From a bacterium (GTDB lineage Bacteria; Gemmatimonadota; Glassbacteria; GWA2-58-10): DNA of 35,468 nucleotides. Positions 1 to 7,666 of the stretch are shown here, one piece after another. The notes beneath the pieces were generated by a model. It was not told the DNA's origin. It did no database searches and saw nothing but the letters and a program-made list of their open reading frames with translations. The position numbers and the translations under genes are program-made. Within the stretch, counting starts at the first letter, position 1. The number at the start of each line of letters is the position of its first letter. Location of the stretch: positions 1-35,468 of the forward strand of contig JAJFUG010000145.1 in assembly GCA_021372515.1 (NCBI GenBank), written 5' to 3'.

Positions 1-322
1 GTCGAATTATTTCCGCTGTCGATCATTTCACCGTCCGTAAAAGCCGTTTGAAATACTTGGGAAAAAATTAAGATACAACTTTTCAGGCTTATTTTCAATA
101 TACTTCCGAGTGTAACGCTGTCAGAAAATTATCTTCTCCGCAAAAACACTTCCTGCGCTCCGGCAAAATTCCGCGAACGTTTCGGCCTCGCCGGGTGTTC
201 TTTCAATGGTGGCCACAATGATCATTATCACGACAATCACGGAAAGGACCGGGAGAGCCGTTCGGCCTGTTGTAAACAGGCGTCCCGGGACCAGGACCGT
301 TGGCAGGAGGGGGTTCAGGTGA
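1..322. other. Left-edge non-coding region downstream of xerC
   Basis: No credible gene is seen in these 322 bases. The region is more A+T-rich than the neighbouring genes for its first 160 bases and carries the predicted minus-strand promoter at 70-98. A perfect 7-bp hairpin with a GTA loop sits at 265-281, just past the xerC stop, but has no T-run, so it is at best a weak transcription end or RNA-stabilising stem. A 10-base perfect palindrome, AATGATCATT, lies at 217-226. Confidence 0.5.
70..98 (-). promoter_or_regulatory. Predicted promoter for a gene off the left edge
   Basis: On the minus strand TTGAAA (98-93) is followed after 17 bases by TATCTT (75-70). It lies downstream of xerC in an A+T-rich patch and points out of the window. 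In Bacillus-type and other genomes xerC is followed by hslV-hslU, so an hslV-like gene is a possible target, but none is visible here. The same TATCTT -10-like hexamer recurs in other intergenic regions of the window. Predicted by eye only. Confidence 0.4.
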
Positions 323-1225
323 TTATTCGCCGCTGCGCGGGTGAGCCTGGCGGTAGACTTTCTTGAGGCGCTCGACAGTGAGGTGGGTGTATTTCTGGGT
401 GGTGGACAGGCTGCTGTGGCCCAACATCTCGGAGATCGCCACCAGGTCCGCCCCGCGGTCGAGCAGGTGCGTGGCGAAACTGTGGCGCAGGGCGTGCGGC
501 CCCAAGCGGCGCGAGTCGCCGGCCAGGGCGCAGGCCTGGCCCACCAGGCGCTCGATGAAGCGCCGGTTGACCCGTCCGCCGCGAGGGCCCAGGAACAGAG
601 GCGACTCGGGACCCAGACGGCCCTCGCTCTTGCGCCGCTCGGCCAGGTAGGCCTGGATCGCCTCGGCCGCCACGCTCCCGAACGGCACGATCCTTTCTTT
701 CGAACCCTTACCCAGCACGCGCACCGTGAGCCGGGAAAAGTCCATCTGGCCCAGGTTCAGGCTGACCAGCTCGCTCAAGCGCAGGCCCGAGGAATAGAAC
801 AGCTCCAGCATGGCCTGGGCGCACAGGCTCCTCAGGCTGCCGTCACCGAACACCTCCAGTAACTGGTCGGCCTGGCCCTCGGTCAGGTACTGCGGGTGAC
901 GTTTCTCGGTCTTGAGCGAGGTCACCGCCGCAGCCGGGTTGGCGCCTGTCTGGCCGGAACGCAGCAGCCAGGCCATGAACCCGCGCACCGCGGCCAGCTT
1001 GCGGTTGATCGTGGTCCGGGCACGTTCCAGACGCGCCAGTCTGGCCAGCCAGGCGCGCACCGTGGTCCGGTCGATCCCGGCCGGGTCGGGCTCCGCCGTG
1101 CCGGTGTACTCACGCACAAAAGCGCAAAACTCGGCGAGGTCGCGCCCGTAAGCGTCAACCGTGTGCGCCGAGTACTTGCGCCGGAGGCTCAGATGACGGA
1201 TGAATTCCTTGACCTGCTGTTCCAC
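323..1225 (-). CDS. xerC: Tyrosine recombinase XerC
   Basis: Site-specific tyrosine recombinase, expected to act with a XerD partner at the chromosomal dif site to resolve dimers. With the GTG start at 1225 the protein is 300 aa, the usual XerC/XerD length, beginning directly in the N-terminal SAM-like DNA-binding domain (about 1-90). The catalytic domain (about 108-295) has the full set: R149 (GLRLSEL), K173 (GKGSKER), H244 and R247 (HALRHSFATHLL), H270 (LGHSS) and nucleophile Y279 (TQKYTH). The frame stays open to a TTG at 1282, but the predicted promoter at 1294-1322 would leave that start almost no leader, so GTG is preferred. The gene follows topA, a neighbourhood known from other bacteria (topA ... 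xerC-hslV-hslU), which argues for a housekeeping recombinase, not a phage or island integrase. Stop TAA. Confidence 0.9.
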   Translation of the reverse strand: MEQQVKEFIRHLSLRRKYSAHTVDAYGRDLAEFCAFVREYTGTAEPDPAGIDRTTVRAWLARLARLERARTTINRKLAAVRGFMAWLLRSGQTGANPAAAVTSLKTEKRHPQYLTEGQADQLLEVFGDGSLRSLCAQAMLELFYSSGLRLSELVSLNLGQMDFSRLTVRVLGKGSKERIVPFGSVAAEAIQAYLAERRKSEGRLGPESPLFLGPRGGRVNRRFIERLVGQACALAGDSRRLGPHALRHSFATHLLDRGADLVAISEMLGHSSLSTTQKYTHLTVERLKKVYRQAHPRSGE

Positions 1226-1293
1226 GTCGCTGCCCCGGGTTGCGGAATCCGGCCGGCTTCTCCGGTCGGCTGGTAACGCCAAGCTTTTAAGTA

Positions 1294-1322
1294 AATAAAC
1301 GGTCTCTGACCGCGATTGTCAA
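1294..1322 (-). promoter_or_regulatory. Predicted xerC promoter
   Basis: On the minus strand a perfect TTGACA (1322-1317) is followed after 17 bases by TTTATT (1299-1294). Transcription would start near 1287, five bases from the upstream TTG codon but about 60 bases before the GTG at 1225, which supports the GTG as the xerC start. It would give xerC its own promoter downstream of topA. Confidence 0.45.
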
Positions 1323-1363
1323 GGGAGCGCCGGCGTGGCCGGATTCTCCGCACTAACCCGCGC

Positions 1364-1431
1364 GATGTAGCGGCAGGCCCCTGTGCCTGCCGTTCCGGTT
1401 TCGGGCGGCCACAGGGGGCCGCCCATACATC
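1364..1431. repeat. Structured palindromic repeat with two complementary-loop hairpins
   Basis: This intergenic element folds as a three-part structure. Hairpin A: 1371-1378 pairs perfectly with 1385-1392 (8 bp) around loop CCCTGT (1379-1384). Hairpin B: 1403-1410 pairs perfectly with 1417-1424 (8 bp) around loop ACAGGG (1411-1416). The two loops are exact reverse complements. An outer stem GATGTA (1364-1369) / TACATC (1426-1431) closes both. It resembles the short dispersed GC-rich palindromic repeats scattered between genes in many environmental bacteria, but only one copy is visible here. It could act as an RNA-stabilising or transcription-ending structure downstream of topA. Confidence 0.7.
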
Positions 1432-1444
1432 CAAATAAGCCAGC

Positions 1445-3805
1445 TCAACCCTTGGGCCCGCCCTCTCCAGACGGGGAGCCGGCGGCGTGGGCCAGCTGCT
1501 CCTCGCTAAACTTACCCTTGCAGGCCTCGCAGTAGATGTAGTGCATGCGGCGGCCGGTCTTCTCGAACAGCGGGCGCGCCCCGCAGGTGGGGCAGACCGT
1601 GTCGATCGGGCGGTCCCAGGAGGCGTAGTCGCAGGCCGGGTAGGCCGTACAGCCCCAGAAAGTCTTGCCGCGGCGGGAGCGGCGCTCGCTCAGCTCACCC
1701 TTGCAGCCCTCGCGCGGGCAGGCGATCCCGGTGGTGACAGGACGGATCTCGCTGCACGCCGGGTAGTTGGTGCAGGCCAGGAACGGCCCGTAGGGACCGT
1801 TCTTGCGGGCCATCGGGCTGCCGCACTTGCTGCATGTCTCGCCGGTCACCTGCTCGGTCACGATCTGGAGGCCGCCGCGCTCATCGCGCTTGAACTGGCG
1901 CGTGTTCTTGCACTGCGGGAAATTGGAGCAGCCCAGGAACTCGCCGTGGCGGCTCCAGCGGATCACCATCGGCGCGCCGCACTGCTCGCAGGCGATCTCC
2001 GTGGAGACAGTGACTTTCTGACGGTTGGCCAGGGCCGTTTCCAGGGCCGGCTTGAAACTGTCGTAGAACTCGTGCAGCACGACGTGCCAGTCCTGCTGCC
2101 CCTCCTCCACCTCGTCCAGACGACCCTCCATCCGGGCGGTGAACTTGACGTTCAGGATCTCGGGGAATTTCTCCACCAGCAGGCTGTTGACCGTAAAGCC
2201 CAGCTCGGTGGGCTTGAGCGCCCCCTTGAGCCGCTCCACGTAGCCCTTGTCCAGGATCGTGCTCATGATCGTGGCATAGGTCGAGGGCCGTCCGATGCCG
2301 TTGGCCTCCAGCTCACGGATGAGCGAGCTTTCCGTGTAGCGCGGCGGCGGCTGGGTGAAATGCTGGTTCGGGGTAACATCGAGAGGCGCCACTTTCTGGC
2401 CCTCCTCGAGCGGCGGCAGGAGACGGTCCTCATCGTTCTCCGGCTCGGACCCGTCGCTGTTGCCGTTTTTGGACTGGGTTTTCTCCAGGCTCTCGTGGTA
2501 GACCCGGGTGAACCCGGCGAAGCGCATAATGCTGCCCACGGCGCGCAGGACAAAGCGCGGCCCGGCCTCGATGTCCACTGTGGTCTGGTCGTAGACCGCG
2601 GCTTTCATCTGGCAGGCGACAAAGCGCGACCAGACCAGGGTGTAGAGCTTGTTCTGGTCGGGGGTGAGGTGGCGGCGCACCTGCTCGGGGCGGCGGAAAG
2701 CGGAGGTGGCGCGGATAGCCTCGTGGGCGTCCTGCACGTTGCCTTTCTTGCTCACGTAATGGATCGGCTTTTCGGGCACGTACTGCTCGCCGAACTCCTT
2801 GGCGATCAGGGCGCGTGCCTCCTCGATGGCGGTCTCGGCCAGGCGGGTGGAGTCGGTTCGCATGTAGGTGATGAGCCCCACCGTGCCCTCGGCGCCCAGG
2901 TCCACGCCCTCGTAAAGGGTCTGGGCCACCTGCATCGTTTTCTTGGCCGGCCAGCCGAAAGTGACCGCAGCCTCGCGCTGCATGGTGCTGGTGATGAAAG
3001 GCGGCGCCGCGCTGCGGCGCTTCTCCTTGCGCTCCACCTGGCGCACCGTGTAGCTGGCGATTGAGCGCAGCTCGGCGGCCAGCGCACCCGCCGTATCGGC
3101 GTCCCGCACCCAGAAACGGTCCTTGCGCTCGGCCTCCGCGTCGGGCCGGGTGACCAGCCGCAGACCGTCCACCGAGTACAACCGGGCCTCGAAACGCTCT
3201 TTCAGCTCGGTGGCCAGCAGGGCCTCGATGCTCCAGTACTCTTTCTGGATGTATTCCTGTATCTCGCGCTCGCGCTCGCAGACCATCCGCACGGCCACCG
3301 ACTGCACGCGCCCGGCCGAAAGCCCGCGCCGCACGGTTTTCCAGAGCAGCGGGCTGATCTGGTAGCCCACCAGGCGGTCGAGGATGCGGCGGGCCTGCTG
3401 GGCCTCGAACAGGCTCTGGTTGAGCGTGGTCGGGTGCTGCATGGCGGCCAGAACGGCGCTCTTGGTGATCTCGTTGAACATCACCCGGTGCACCCGCGCG
3501 CTGTCGCGTCCCAGGATGCCGGCCAGGTGCCAGGCGATGGCCTCGCCCTCGCGGTCCGGATCAGGGGCGAGGAATATCTCGCCGGCCGAGCCGGCGGCGC
3601 GCTTGAGTTCGTTTATGACTTTGTTCTTGCCGGGGATCACCTGGTAAGTGGGCTGGAAATCATTGTCCAGGTCCACTCCCAGCTTCTTTTCCGGCAGGTC
3701 GATCACGTGGCCCATCGACGCGCGCACCTCGAATCCATCCCCCAGGTACTTGCCCAGGGTGCGCGCCTTGGCTGGCGACTCGACTATGACCAGGTTCTTC
3801 GACAT
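1445..3805 (-). CDS. topA: DNA topoisomerase I
   Basis: Type IA topoisomerase that relaxes negative supercoils. The ATG at 3805 is preferred (786 aa): it is preceded by GGGAG at 8 bases and opens directly on the TOPRIM core (SKNLVIVESPAKAR, metal-binding E9). The open frame continues 41 codons upstream without homologous-looking sequence. The TOPRIM acidic motif DPDREGEAIAWHL supplies D82 and D84, and the catalytic tyrosine is Y314 in GLITYMRTDST. The C-terminus carries four Cys4 zinc-ribbon modules: CEQC...CSNFPQC, CSKC...CTNYPAC, CPREGC...CTAYPAC and CPTC...CEAC, as in long bacterial TopA proteins. A low-complexity acidic linker (about 440-460) interrupts the central domain. The gene lies between the smg terminator and xerC. 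Stop TGA. Confidence 0.97.
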   Translation of the reverse strand: MSKNLVIVESPAKARTLGKYLGDGFEVRASMGHVIDLPEKKLGVDLDNDFQPTYQVIPGKNKVINELKRAAGSAGEIFLAPDPDREGEAIAWHLAGILGRDSARVHRVMFNEITKSAVLAAMQHPTTLNQSLFEAQQARRILDRLVGYQISPLLWKTVRRGLSAGRVQSVAVRMVCEREREIQEYIQKEYWSIEALLATELKERFEARLYSVDGLRLVTRPDAEAERKDRFWVRDADTAGALAAELRSIASYTVRQVERKEKRRSAAPPFITSTMQREAAVTFGWPAKKTMQVAQTLYEGVDLGAEGTVGLITYMRTDSTRLAETAIEEARALIAKEFGEQYVPEKPIHYVSKKGNVQDAHEAIRATSAFRRPEQVRRHLTPDQNKLYTLVWSRFVACQMKAAVYDQTTVDIEAGPRFVLRAVGSIMRFAGFTRVYHESLEKTQSKNGNSDGSEPENDEDRLLPPLEEGQKVAPLDVTPNQHFTQPPPRYTESSLIRELEANGIGRPSTYATIMSTILDKGYVERLKGALKPTELGFTVNSLLVEKFPEILNVKFTARMEGRLDEVEEGQQDWHVVLHEFYDSFKPALETALANRQKVTVSTEIACEQCGAPMVIRWSRHGEFLGCSNFPQCKNTRQFKRDERGGLQIVTEQVTGETCSKCGSPMARKNGPYGPFLACTNYPACSEIRPVTTGIACPREGCKGELSERRSRRGKTFWGCTAYPACDYASWDRPIDTVCPTCGARPLFEKTGRRMHYIYCEACKGKFSEEQLAHAAGSPSGEGGPKG

Positions 3806-3900
3806 CCTTATCTCCCGTGACTCAACTTGAAAACCACCGGCGCGCACCCGCACAAGGTTCCACCCGCCCGGTCCGACCGGCGACTGAGGCCCGTAGCGCT

Positions 3901-3944
3901 CAACAAAAACTGCCGGCTTCGCCCTCACTCCGAGCGTCCGGCAG
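3901..3944 (-). terminator. Rho-independent terminator after smg
   Basis: Read on the minus strand, CTGCCGG (3944-3938) pairs with CCGGCAG (3916-3910) and is followed immediately by TTTTTGTTG (3909-3901). It ends the aroC-aroK-smg transcript before topA. A second, longer perfect 10-bp inverted repeat (about 3959-3989) lies between this hairpin and the smg stop but lacks a T-run. Confidence 0.7.
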
Positions 3945-3996
3945 TGCTCTATTCAACCCGGTCCGCACCCGGTGAGGCGCGGACCGGGACAGGGGT

Positions 3997-4512
3997 TCAA
4001 TTGAGGCGGCGCCGCTGCAGCGGACGCAGGCTCTGGTCCTCGAAAGTCTCGAAACCGCTGAAATCATCCGCCTCGGCCAGGCCCTCCCGTGTGGCGTCCT
4101 GGTCCAGGATCAGGTCCATCATCACCCCCTGAAGCTGCTCGCCGCTCTCCACCTCCAGCTCGTTCTCCAGGATGTAGGCGATTATCTCCTCGCACTCCTG
4201 GGGACTGAGCATGCCCATCTCGCGCATCAGCCAGAGATAGCCCTGCGCCCCCGGCCCGATACGCCGGGCCTCGGACTCATCCAGCACCCGGAAAGAGCGG
4301 GCGCGCGACAGGTTTTTCTCGCGCTGGCGCGAATCGGTGCTCTGCGGCTCGAGCTGCAGAAGGTAGGCGTTGATCCCTTTGACTATCTCATCCAGGGTGT
4401 AGCCGCGTTCCATCAGCTCGCGGGTTATCGTGCGCAACTGGCGCTCGAACACCTCGTAGGTGCGGAAGCGGCTGTTCATGTAGGTGATGATCTCTTCTAC
4501 GTTACCCTGCAC
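3997..4512 (-). CDS. smg: Smg/DUF494 family protein
   Basis: 171-aa protein of the DUF494 (Smg) family, whose molecular role is unknown. Family features visible are an N-terminal helical segment (EEIITYMNSRFR), a domain rich in E/R helices, and the conserved C-terminal block SFRVLDESEARRIGPGAQGYL followed by LWLMREMGMLSPQECEEII and an acidic helix ending in LDQD. It starts with GTG at 4512 and overlaps the aroK end by 16 bases, so translation is probably coupled. In Proteobacteria smg sits beside dprA and topA or topA-like genes, so its position just upstream of topA supports the assignment. The terminator at 3901-3944 follows. Confidence 0.85.
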   Translation of the reverse strand: MQGNVEEIITYMNSRFRTYEVFERQLRTITRELMERGYTLDEIVKGINAYLLQLEPQSTDSRQREKNLSRARSFRVLDESEARRIGPGAQGYLWLMREMGMLSPQECEEIIAYILENELEVESGEQLQGVMMDLILDQDATREGLAEADDFSGFETFEDQSLRPLQRRRLN

Positions 4513-5129
4513 TCACATCCTCCGTGGCCGTTATCTGTATCCACTGTCGGGTCCACCCCGGATATCCCATCCGGTCGGCTGCTCCCCGACTGTCGCTCCA
4601 GGGCGGCGATCAACCGTCGCGCCACCGCCCGCACTCCCAGGCCATCCGTATCCACGGCCAGGTCGCACTGCTCGTAGTACCGGCTGCGTTCCTCCAACAG
4701 GCGGCGAATCTCGGCCTCCGGATCCTCGACCTTGAGCAGGGGCCGCACCCGCCCCCGGCTGGAACGCAGCCGGTCCAGCACGGTCTCGGGACTGATTTTG
4801 AGCCAGACCACGCAACTGTGTCTGCGCATCAGGCCGCGGTTCTCGTCGTCGATCACCGCACCGCCGCCCGCGGCCACGATCTGGCCCGGCACGGGCAGCA
4901 CCTCGCGCACCACCTGGCGCTCGATGGCCCGGAACGCCGCCTCGCCGTCCTCCCGGAAAATCCGCTCGATTTTCTTGCCCGCACGCGCGACTATCTGCGT
5001 GTCCAGGTCGACGAACTCCAGGCCCAGCTTGCGCGCCAGCGCCCGTCCCACACTGCTCTTGCCCGAGAACATGAAACCGGTCAGGCTCAGGCTCGGCTTA
5101 CCGAAAAATAGTCTCTGCGGCTGAGTCAT
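4497..5129 (-). CDS. aroK: Shikimate kinase
   Basis: Cytoplasmic ATP-dependent kinase that converts shikimate to shikimate 3-phosphate in aromatic amino acid biosynthesis. The 210-aa sequence has the P-loop GFMFSGKS (18-25), the substrate-binding DLD (41-43), an FRAIE motif with R67, the GGG loop at 88-90, the LID segment SRGRVRPLL (124-132) and the adenine-site R150 region (RSRYYEQ). It starts with ATG at 5129 overlapping the aroC TGA stop (ATGA). About 40 C-terminal residues beyond the core are poorly conserved and run over the smg start. Clustering with aroC confirms the pathway. Confidence 0.95.
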   Translation of the reverse strand: MTQPQRLFFGKPSLSLTGFMFSGKSSVGRALARKLGLEFVDLDTQIVARAGKKIERIFREDGEAAFRAIERQVVREVLPVPGQIVAAGGGAVIDDENRGLMRRHSCVVWLKISPETVLDRLRSSRGRVRPLLKVEDPEAEIRRLLEERSRYYEQCDLAVDTDGLGVRAVARRLIAALERQSGSSRPDGISGVDPTVDTDNGHGGCECRVT

Positions 5130-6331
5130 GAGATTCTTTTTAGATAATTGCGGTAGTTGGCCTCGATGTCAAGTAGGTTCGCCCCGCCGAACGTCTCGAG
5201 GAAAACCGTGGCCAGCTCGATGGCCACCACCGCCTCACCCACCACACTGGCCGCCGGCAGGGCGCAGACATCGCTGCGCTCGGTGGAGGCCTGCACAGGC
5301 TTGCCTGTGGCCAGGTCCACGGTCCAGAGTGGCTTCATCACCGTGGGGATGGGTTTCTTGGCCGCGTGCAGGATTATCGGCTCACCGTTGGACATCCCGC
5401 CCTCGGCGCCCCCGGCGCGGTTGGTCTTGCGCCAGTAGCGGCCGATATGATTCGGCCGTCCGGGTACAGTCTGGCCCGGCTCGCGCAGGAATATCTCATC
5501 GTGCACCGTGCTTCCCGGACGGCGGCAGTTGTCGAACGCGCTGCCCACCTCGGCCCCCTTGACCGCCGGGATCGAGACCAGGGCCCGCACCAGGCGCGAG
5601 TCCAGGCGGCGGTCCCACTGGGTGTAGCTGCCGAGCCCCGGTGGAAGCCCGGTGACCACCACCTCGAAGATGCCGCCCAGGGTGTCTTTCTCTTCCTTGG
5701 CCCGGGCGATCCGCTCGATGATAGCTTTGGTCGCCTCCGGGTCCAGGCAGCGCACATCGCTGCGGTCGGCCAGCTCGCTGATCGCCGCCGGGTCGATCCC
5801 ACAGTCGAAGCTCCAGCCGGGGGCCGACACCTCGCCCAGGGCGATCACGTGCGAGCAGACATGGATGTCGAAATGCGTGAGCAGGGCCTTGGCCACCGCC
5901 CCCACGGCCACGCGCGAGGTGGTCTCGCGGGCGCTGGCGCGCTCCAGCACGTTACGCACATCCGAATGCGCGTACTTGAGCGCCCCGGTCAGGTCGGCGT
6001 GGCCGGGCCGCGGGTTGGTGACAAGTTTCGACGCCACCAGCTCCGGGTCGTTCTCGTCCGGGTTCATCACCCGTTCCCAGTTGACCCAGTCGCGGTTCCA
6101 GATGAGAAGCGCGATCGGGCTGCCCAGGGTGAGCTGTCCGCGCACACCGGCCACGATTTGGCAGCGGTCGCTCTCGATTTTCATCCGGTCGCCGCGCCCG
6201 TAGCCCAGTTGACGGCGGGCCAGGTCGCGGTCGATCTGGGCGGCGGTAAGATTCACTCCGGCCGGGAAATCGTCGATTATGGTGTTCAGGCACTGGCCGT
6301 GGCTTTCGCCAGCGGTGAGGAAACGGAACAT
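5126..6331 (-). CDS. aroC: Chorismate synthase
   Basis: FMN-dependent chorismate synthase, which removes phosphate from 5-enolpyruvylshikimate 3-phosphate to give chorismate. The 401-aa length fits the large form of the family. All three family signatures are visible: GESHG at 8-12, RASARETTSRVAVGAVAK from 131, and ERSDVCALPAASVVGEA from 351. GGMSNGEPI (311-319) is the conserved flavin/phosphate-site loop. The stop overlaps the aroK start, so the two are translationally coupled. The corA-like gene lies 80 bases upstream in the same direction and may share transcription. Confidence 0.97.
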   Translation of the reverse strand: MFRFLTAGESHGQCLNTIIDDFPAGVNLTAAQIDRDLARRQLGYGRGDRMKIESDRCQIVAGVRGQLTLGSPIALLIWNRDWVNWERVMNPDENDPELVASKLVTNPRPGHADLTGALKYAHSDVRNVLERASARETTSRVAVGAVAKALLTHFDIHVCSHVIALGEVSAPGWSFDCGIDPAAISELADRSDVRCLDPEATKAIIERIARAKEEKDTLGGIFEVVVTGLPPGLGSYTQWDRRLDSRLVRALVSIPAVKGAEVGSAFDNCRRPGSTVHDEIFLREPGQTVPGRPNHIGRYWRKTNRAGGAEGGMSNGEPIILHAAKKPIPTVMKPLWTVDLATGKPVQASTERSDVCALPAASVVGEAVVAIELATVFLETFGGANLLDIEANYRNYLKRIS

Positions 6332-6411
6332 CGGTCTGCCTTTGGTTGTGTTGTCTTTTACGCGGGTACAGTCTCCCGCACCTTTATACGGGCCATCCGT
6401 GACTCTCTCAC

Positions 6412-7377
6412 TCAGGCCTTATGTATCGACTTGCGCGTCTGGCCGTCCGGGTAGCGCTCGATTATCCGCACCACCAGCAGCCAAGTCAGCCAGCCGAACA
6501 GCACCATGCCAAGCGTGAAAAGGGAGTACGAAACCCTCCAGTCCATGTTCCCGGTCATCACGGTGAACTCCGACATCCCGAGGATGCTCGCCACCAGGTT
6601 GAGCGGCAGGAACACGATGTTGATCAGGGTCAAGTTCTTGAGCAGGACGTTCATGTTGTTGTTGACAATAGTCCCGCGGGCGTCCATCAGGCCCGAAAGG
6701 ATCGTGCTGTATATATTTGCCTGACGGGCGCACTGCTGGTTCTCCAGCAGCACGTCGTCCAGGAAATCGACCTGTTCCCTGCGCAAAGCGAGTCTGTCCG
6801 CCATGTTCCTGAGCTTGGCCAGCACCGCGCCGTTGGCCTCGATCGCGTCAAGGTAGTACACAAGGCTCTCGCTGAGCGCGAACATCTGCAGCAGGTACTG
6901 GTTCTCCATGGAGGAGGTTATCTTCGACTCCAGGGTGCCGCTGAGCTGCTTGATCACCTTAAGATGCCCGACATAGTGACGGACCGTGTGCAGAAGATAA
7001 CGCAGCAGAAAATCCGTCAGCGAGGATACCCGCTGGAACTCCTTGGCTGAAAACGGGACTGAGCCTTCACTCATGACTATTATCAGATGCTCGTCCTGCA
7101 GGAACAGGCCCATGGATGAGACTTCAAGTTGGAACTGCTCATCGATTGTCGCGCTTTTCGGCTGCTTCCAGATGATTGAGACACGTTCCTGGGCTAACTC
7201 AATGCGCGAGACCTCGTCCGGGTCGAGCGCCGATTCGATGTCGTAAGAATCCAGCCGCAGCTTTTCTGTGAGATAACGCTTCTCATGGTTGTCCGGAGCG
7301 ACATAAACCATGATGTCGCCCTGCTCTTGCGAGTCATCCCGGATCACACCGTTGTCGACCAGTAATACCATCCGCAT
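6412..7377 (-). CDS. CorA-family divalent metal transporter with GMS pore motif
   Basis: 321-aa membrane protein of the CorA metal-ion transporter family: a large N-terminal cytoplasmic domain with a long helical stalk (about 110-240) and two C-terminal transmembrane helices (about 249-268 and 284-306) ending in a basic tail. The canonical periplasmic GMN signature after the first membrane helix is replaced by GMS (267-269, LGMSEF), seen in a divergent CorA subgroup, so selectivity for Mg2+ is uncertain. Start ATG at 7377 is preceded by GGGAGG. A second in-frame ATG two codons later is possible. Confidence 0.85.
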   Translation of the reverse strand: MRMVLLVDNGVIRDDSQEQGDIMVYVAPDNHEKRYLTEKLRLDSYDIESALDPDEVSRIELAQERVSIIWKQPKSATIDEQFQLEVSSMGLFLQDEHLIIVMSEGSVPFSAKEFQRVSSLTDFLLRYLLHTVRHYVGHLKVIKQLSGTLESKITSSMENQYLLQMFALSESLVYYLDAIEANGAVLAKLRNMADRLALRREQVDFLDDVLLENQQCARQANIYSTILSGLMDARGTIVNNNMNVLLKNLTLINIVFLPLNLVASILGMSEFTVMTGNMDWRVSYSLFTLGMVLFGWLTWLLVVRIIERYPDGQTRKSIHKA

Positions 7378-7549
7378 TCACAATCCCTCCCTTGCTGCCG
7401 TTTGCCAATGAATATTCGGTCCGCCGTTTGAAAACTCTGTCACACGGGCATGGCCTGCCGCACCTCTGCATCAAGAAATCCAAACCACCTGAAATTCTCA
7501 TCTATCCTTGGCATCCGTGATTCCGGCGGCCAAATCAATCCCCCTCGAT

Positions 7550-7568
7550 CCCCCTTTTGAAAAGGGGG
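7550..7568. repeat. Short perfect palindrome, probable dispersed repeat
   Basis: CCCCCTTTT (7550-7558) and AAAAGGGGG (7560-7568) form a 9-bp perfect inverted repeat around one base, in the 289-base gap between corA and the histidine kinase. The context, with CCCCTCGATC before it, looks like a small element common between genes in many environmental bacteria. One copy is seen here. Confidence 0.5.
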
Positions 7569-7617
7569 AAGAAAAACCTACACCCGCAACTCCCCCACCC
7601 CGAAGCTTACGAGGTTA

Positions 7618-7646
7618 ATCATAATCGTTCCTGAGCGCAAGCGCAA
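7618..7646 (-). promoter_or_regulatory. Possible promoter for corA (and aroC operon)
   Basis: Minus strand TTGCGC (7646-7641) is followed after 17 bases by TATGAT (7623-7618), about 240 bases upstream of the corA start. The -35 match is weak. The palindrome at 7550-7568 would lie in the leader. Confidence 0.25.
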
Positions 7647-7666
7647 CGCGGGGTTCCACCTGCGTG

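Noticed and set aside
323-1225. XerC as an integrase of the A+T-rich island or a phage
   Set aside because: It is 18 kb away, GC-rich like the chromosome, of housekeeping length and next to topA, a known chromosomal neighbourhood.
3806-3928. N-terminal 41-codon extension of topA
   Set aside because: The ATG at 3805 has a strong GGGAG site and begins exactly at the conserved TOPRIM start; the extension looks like translated leader.
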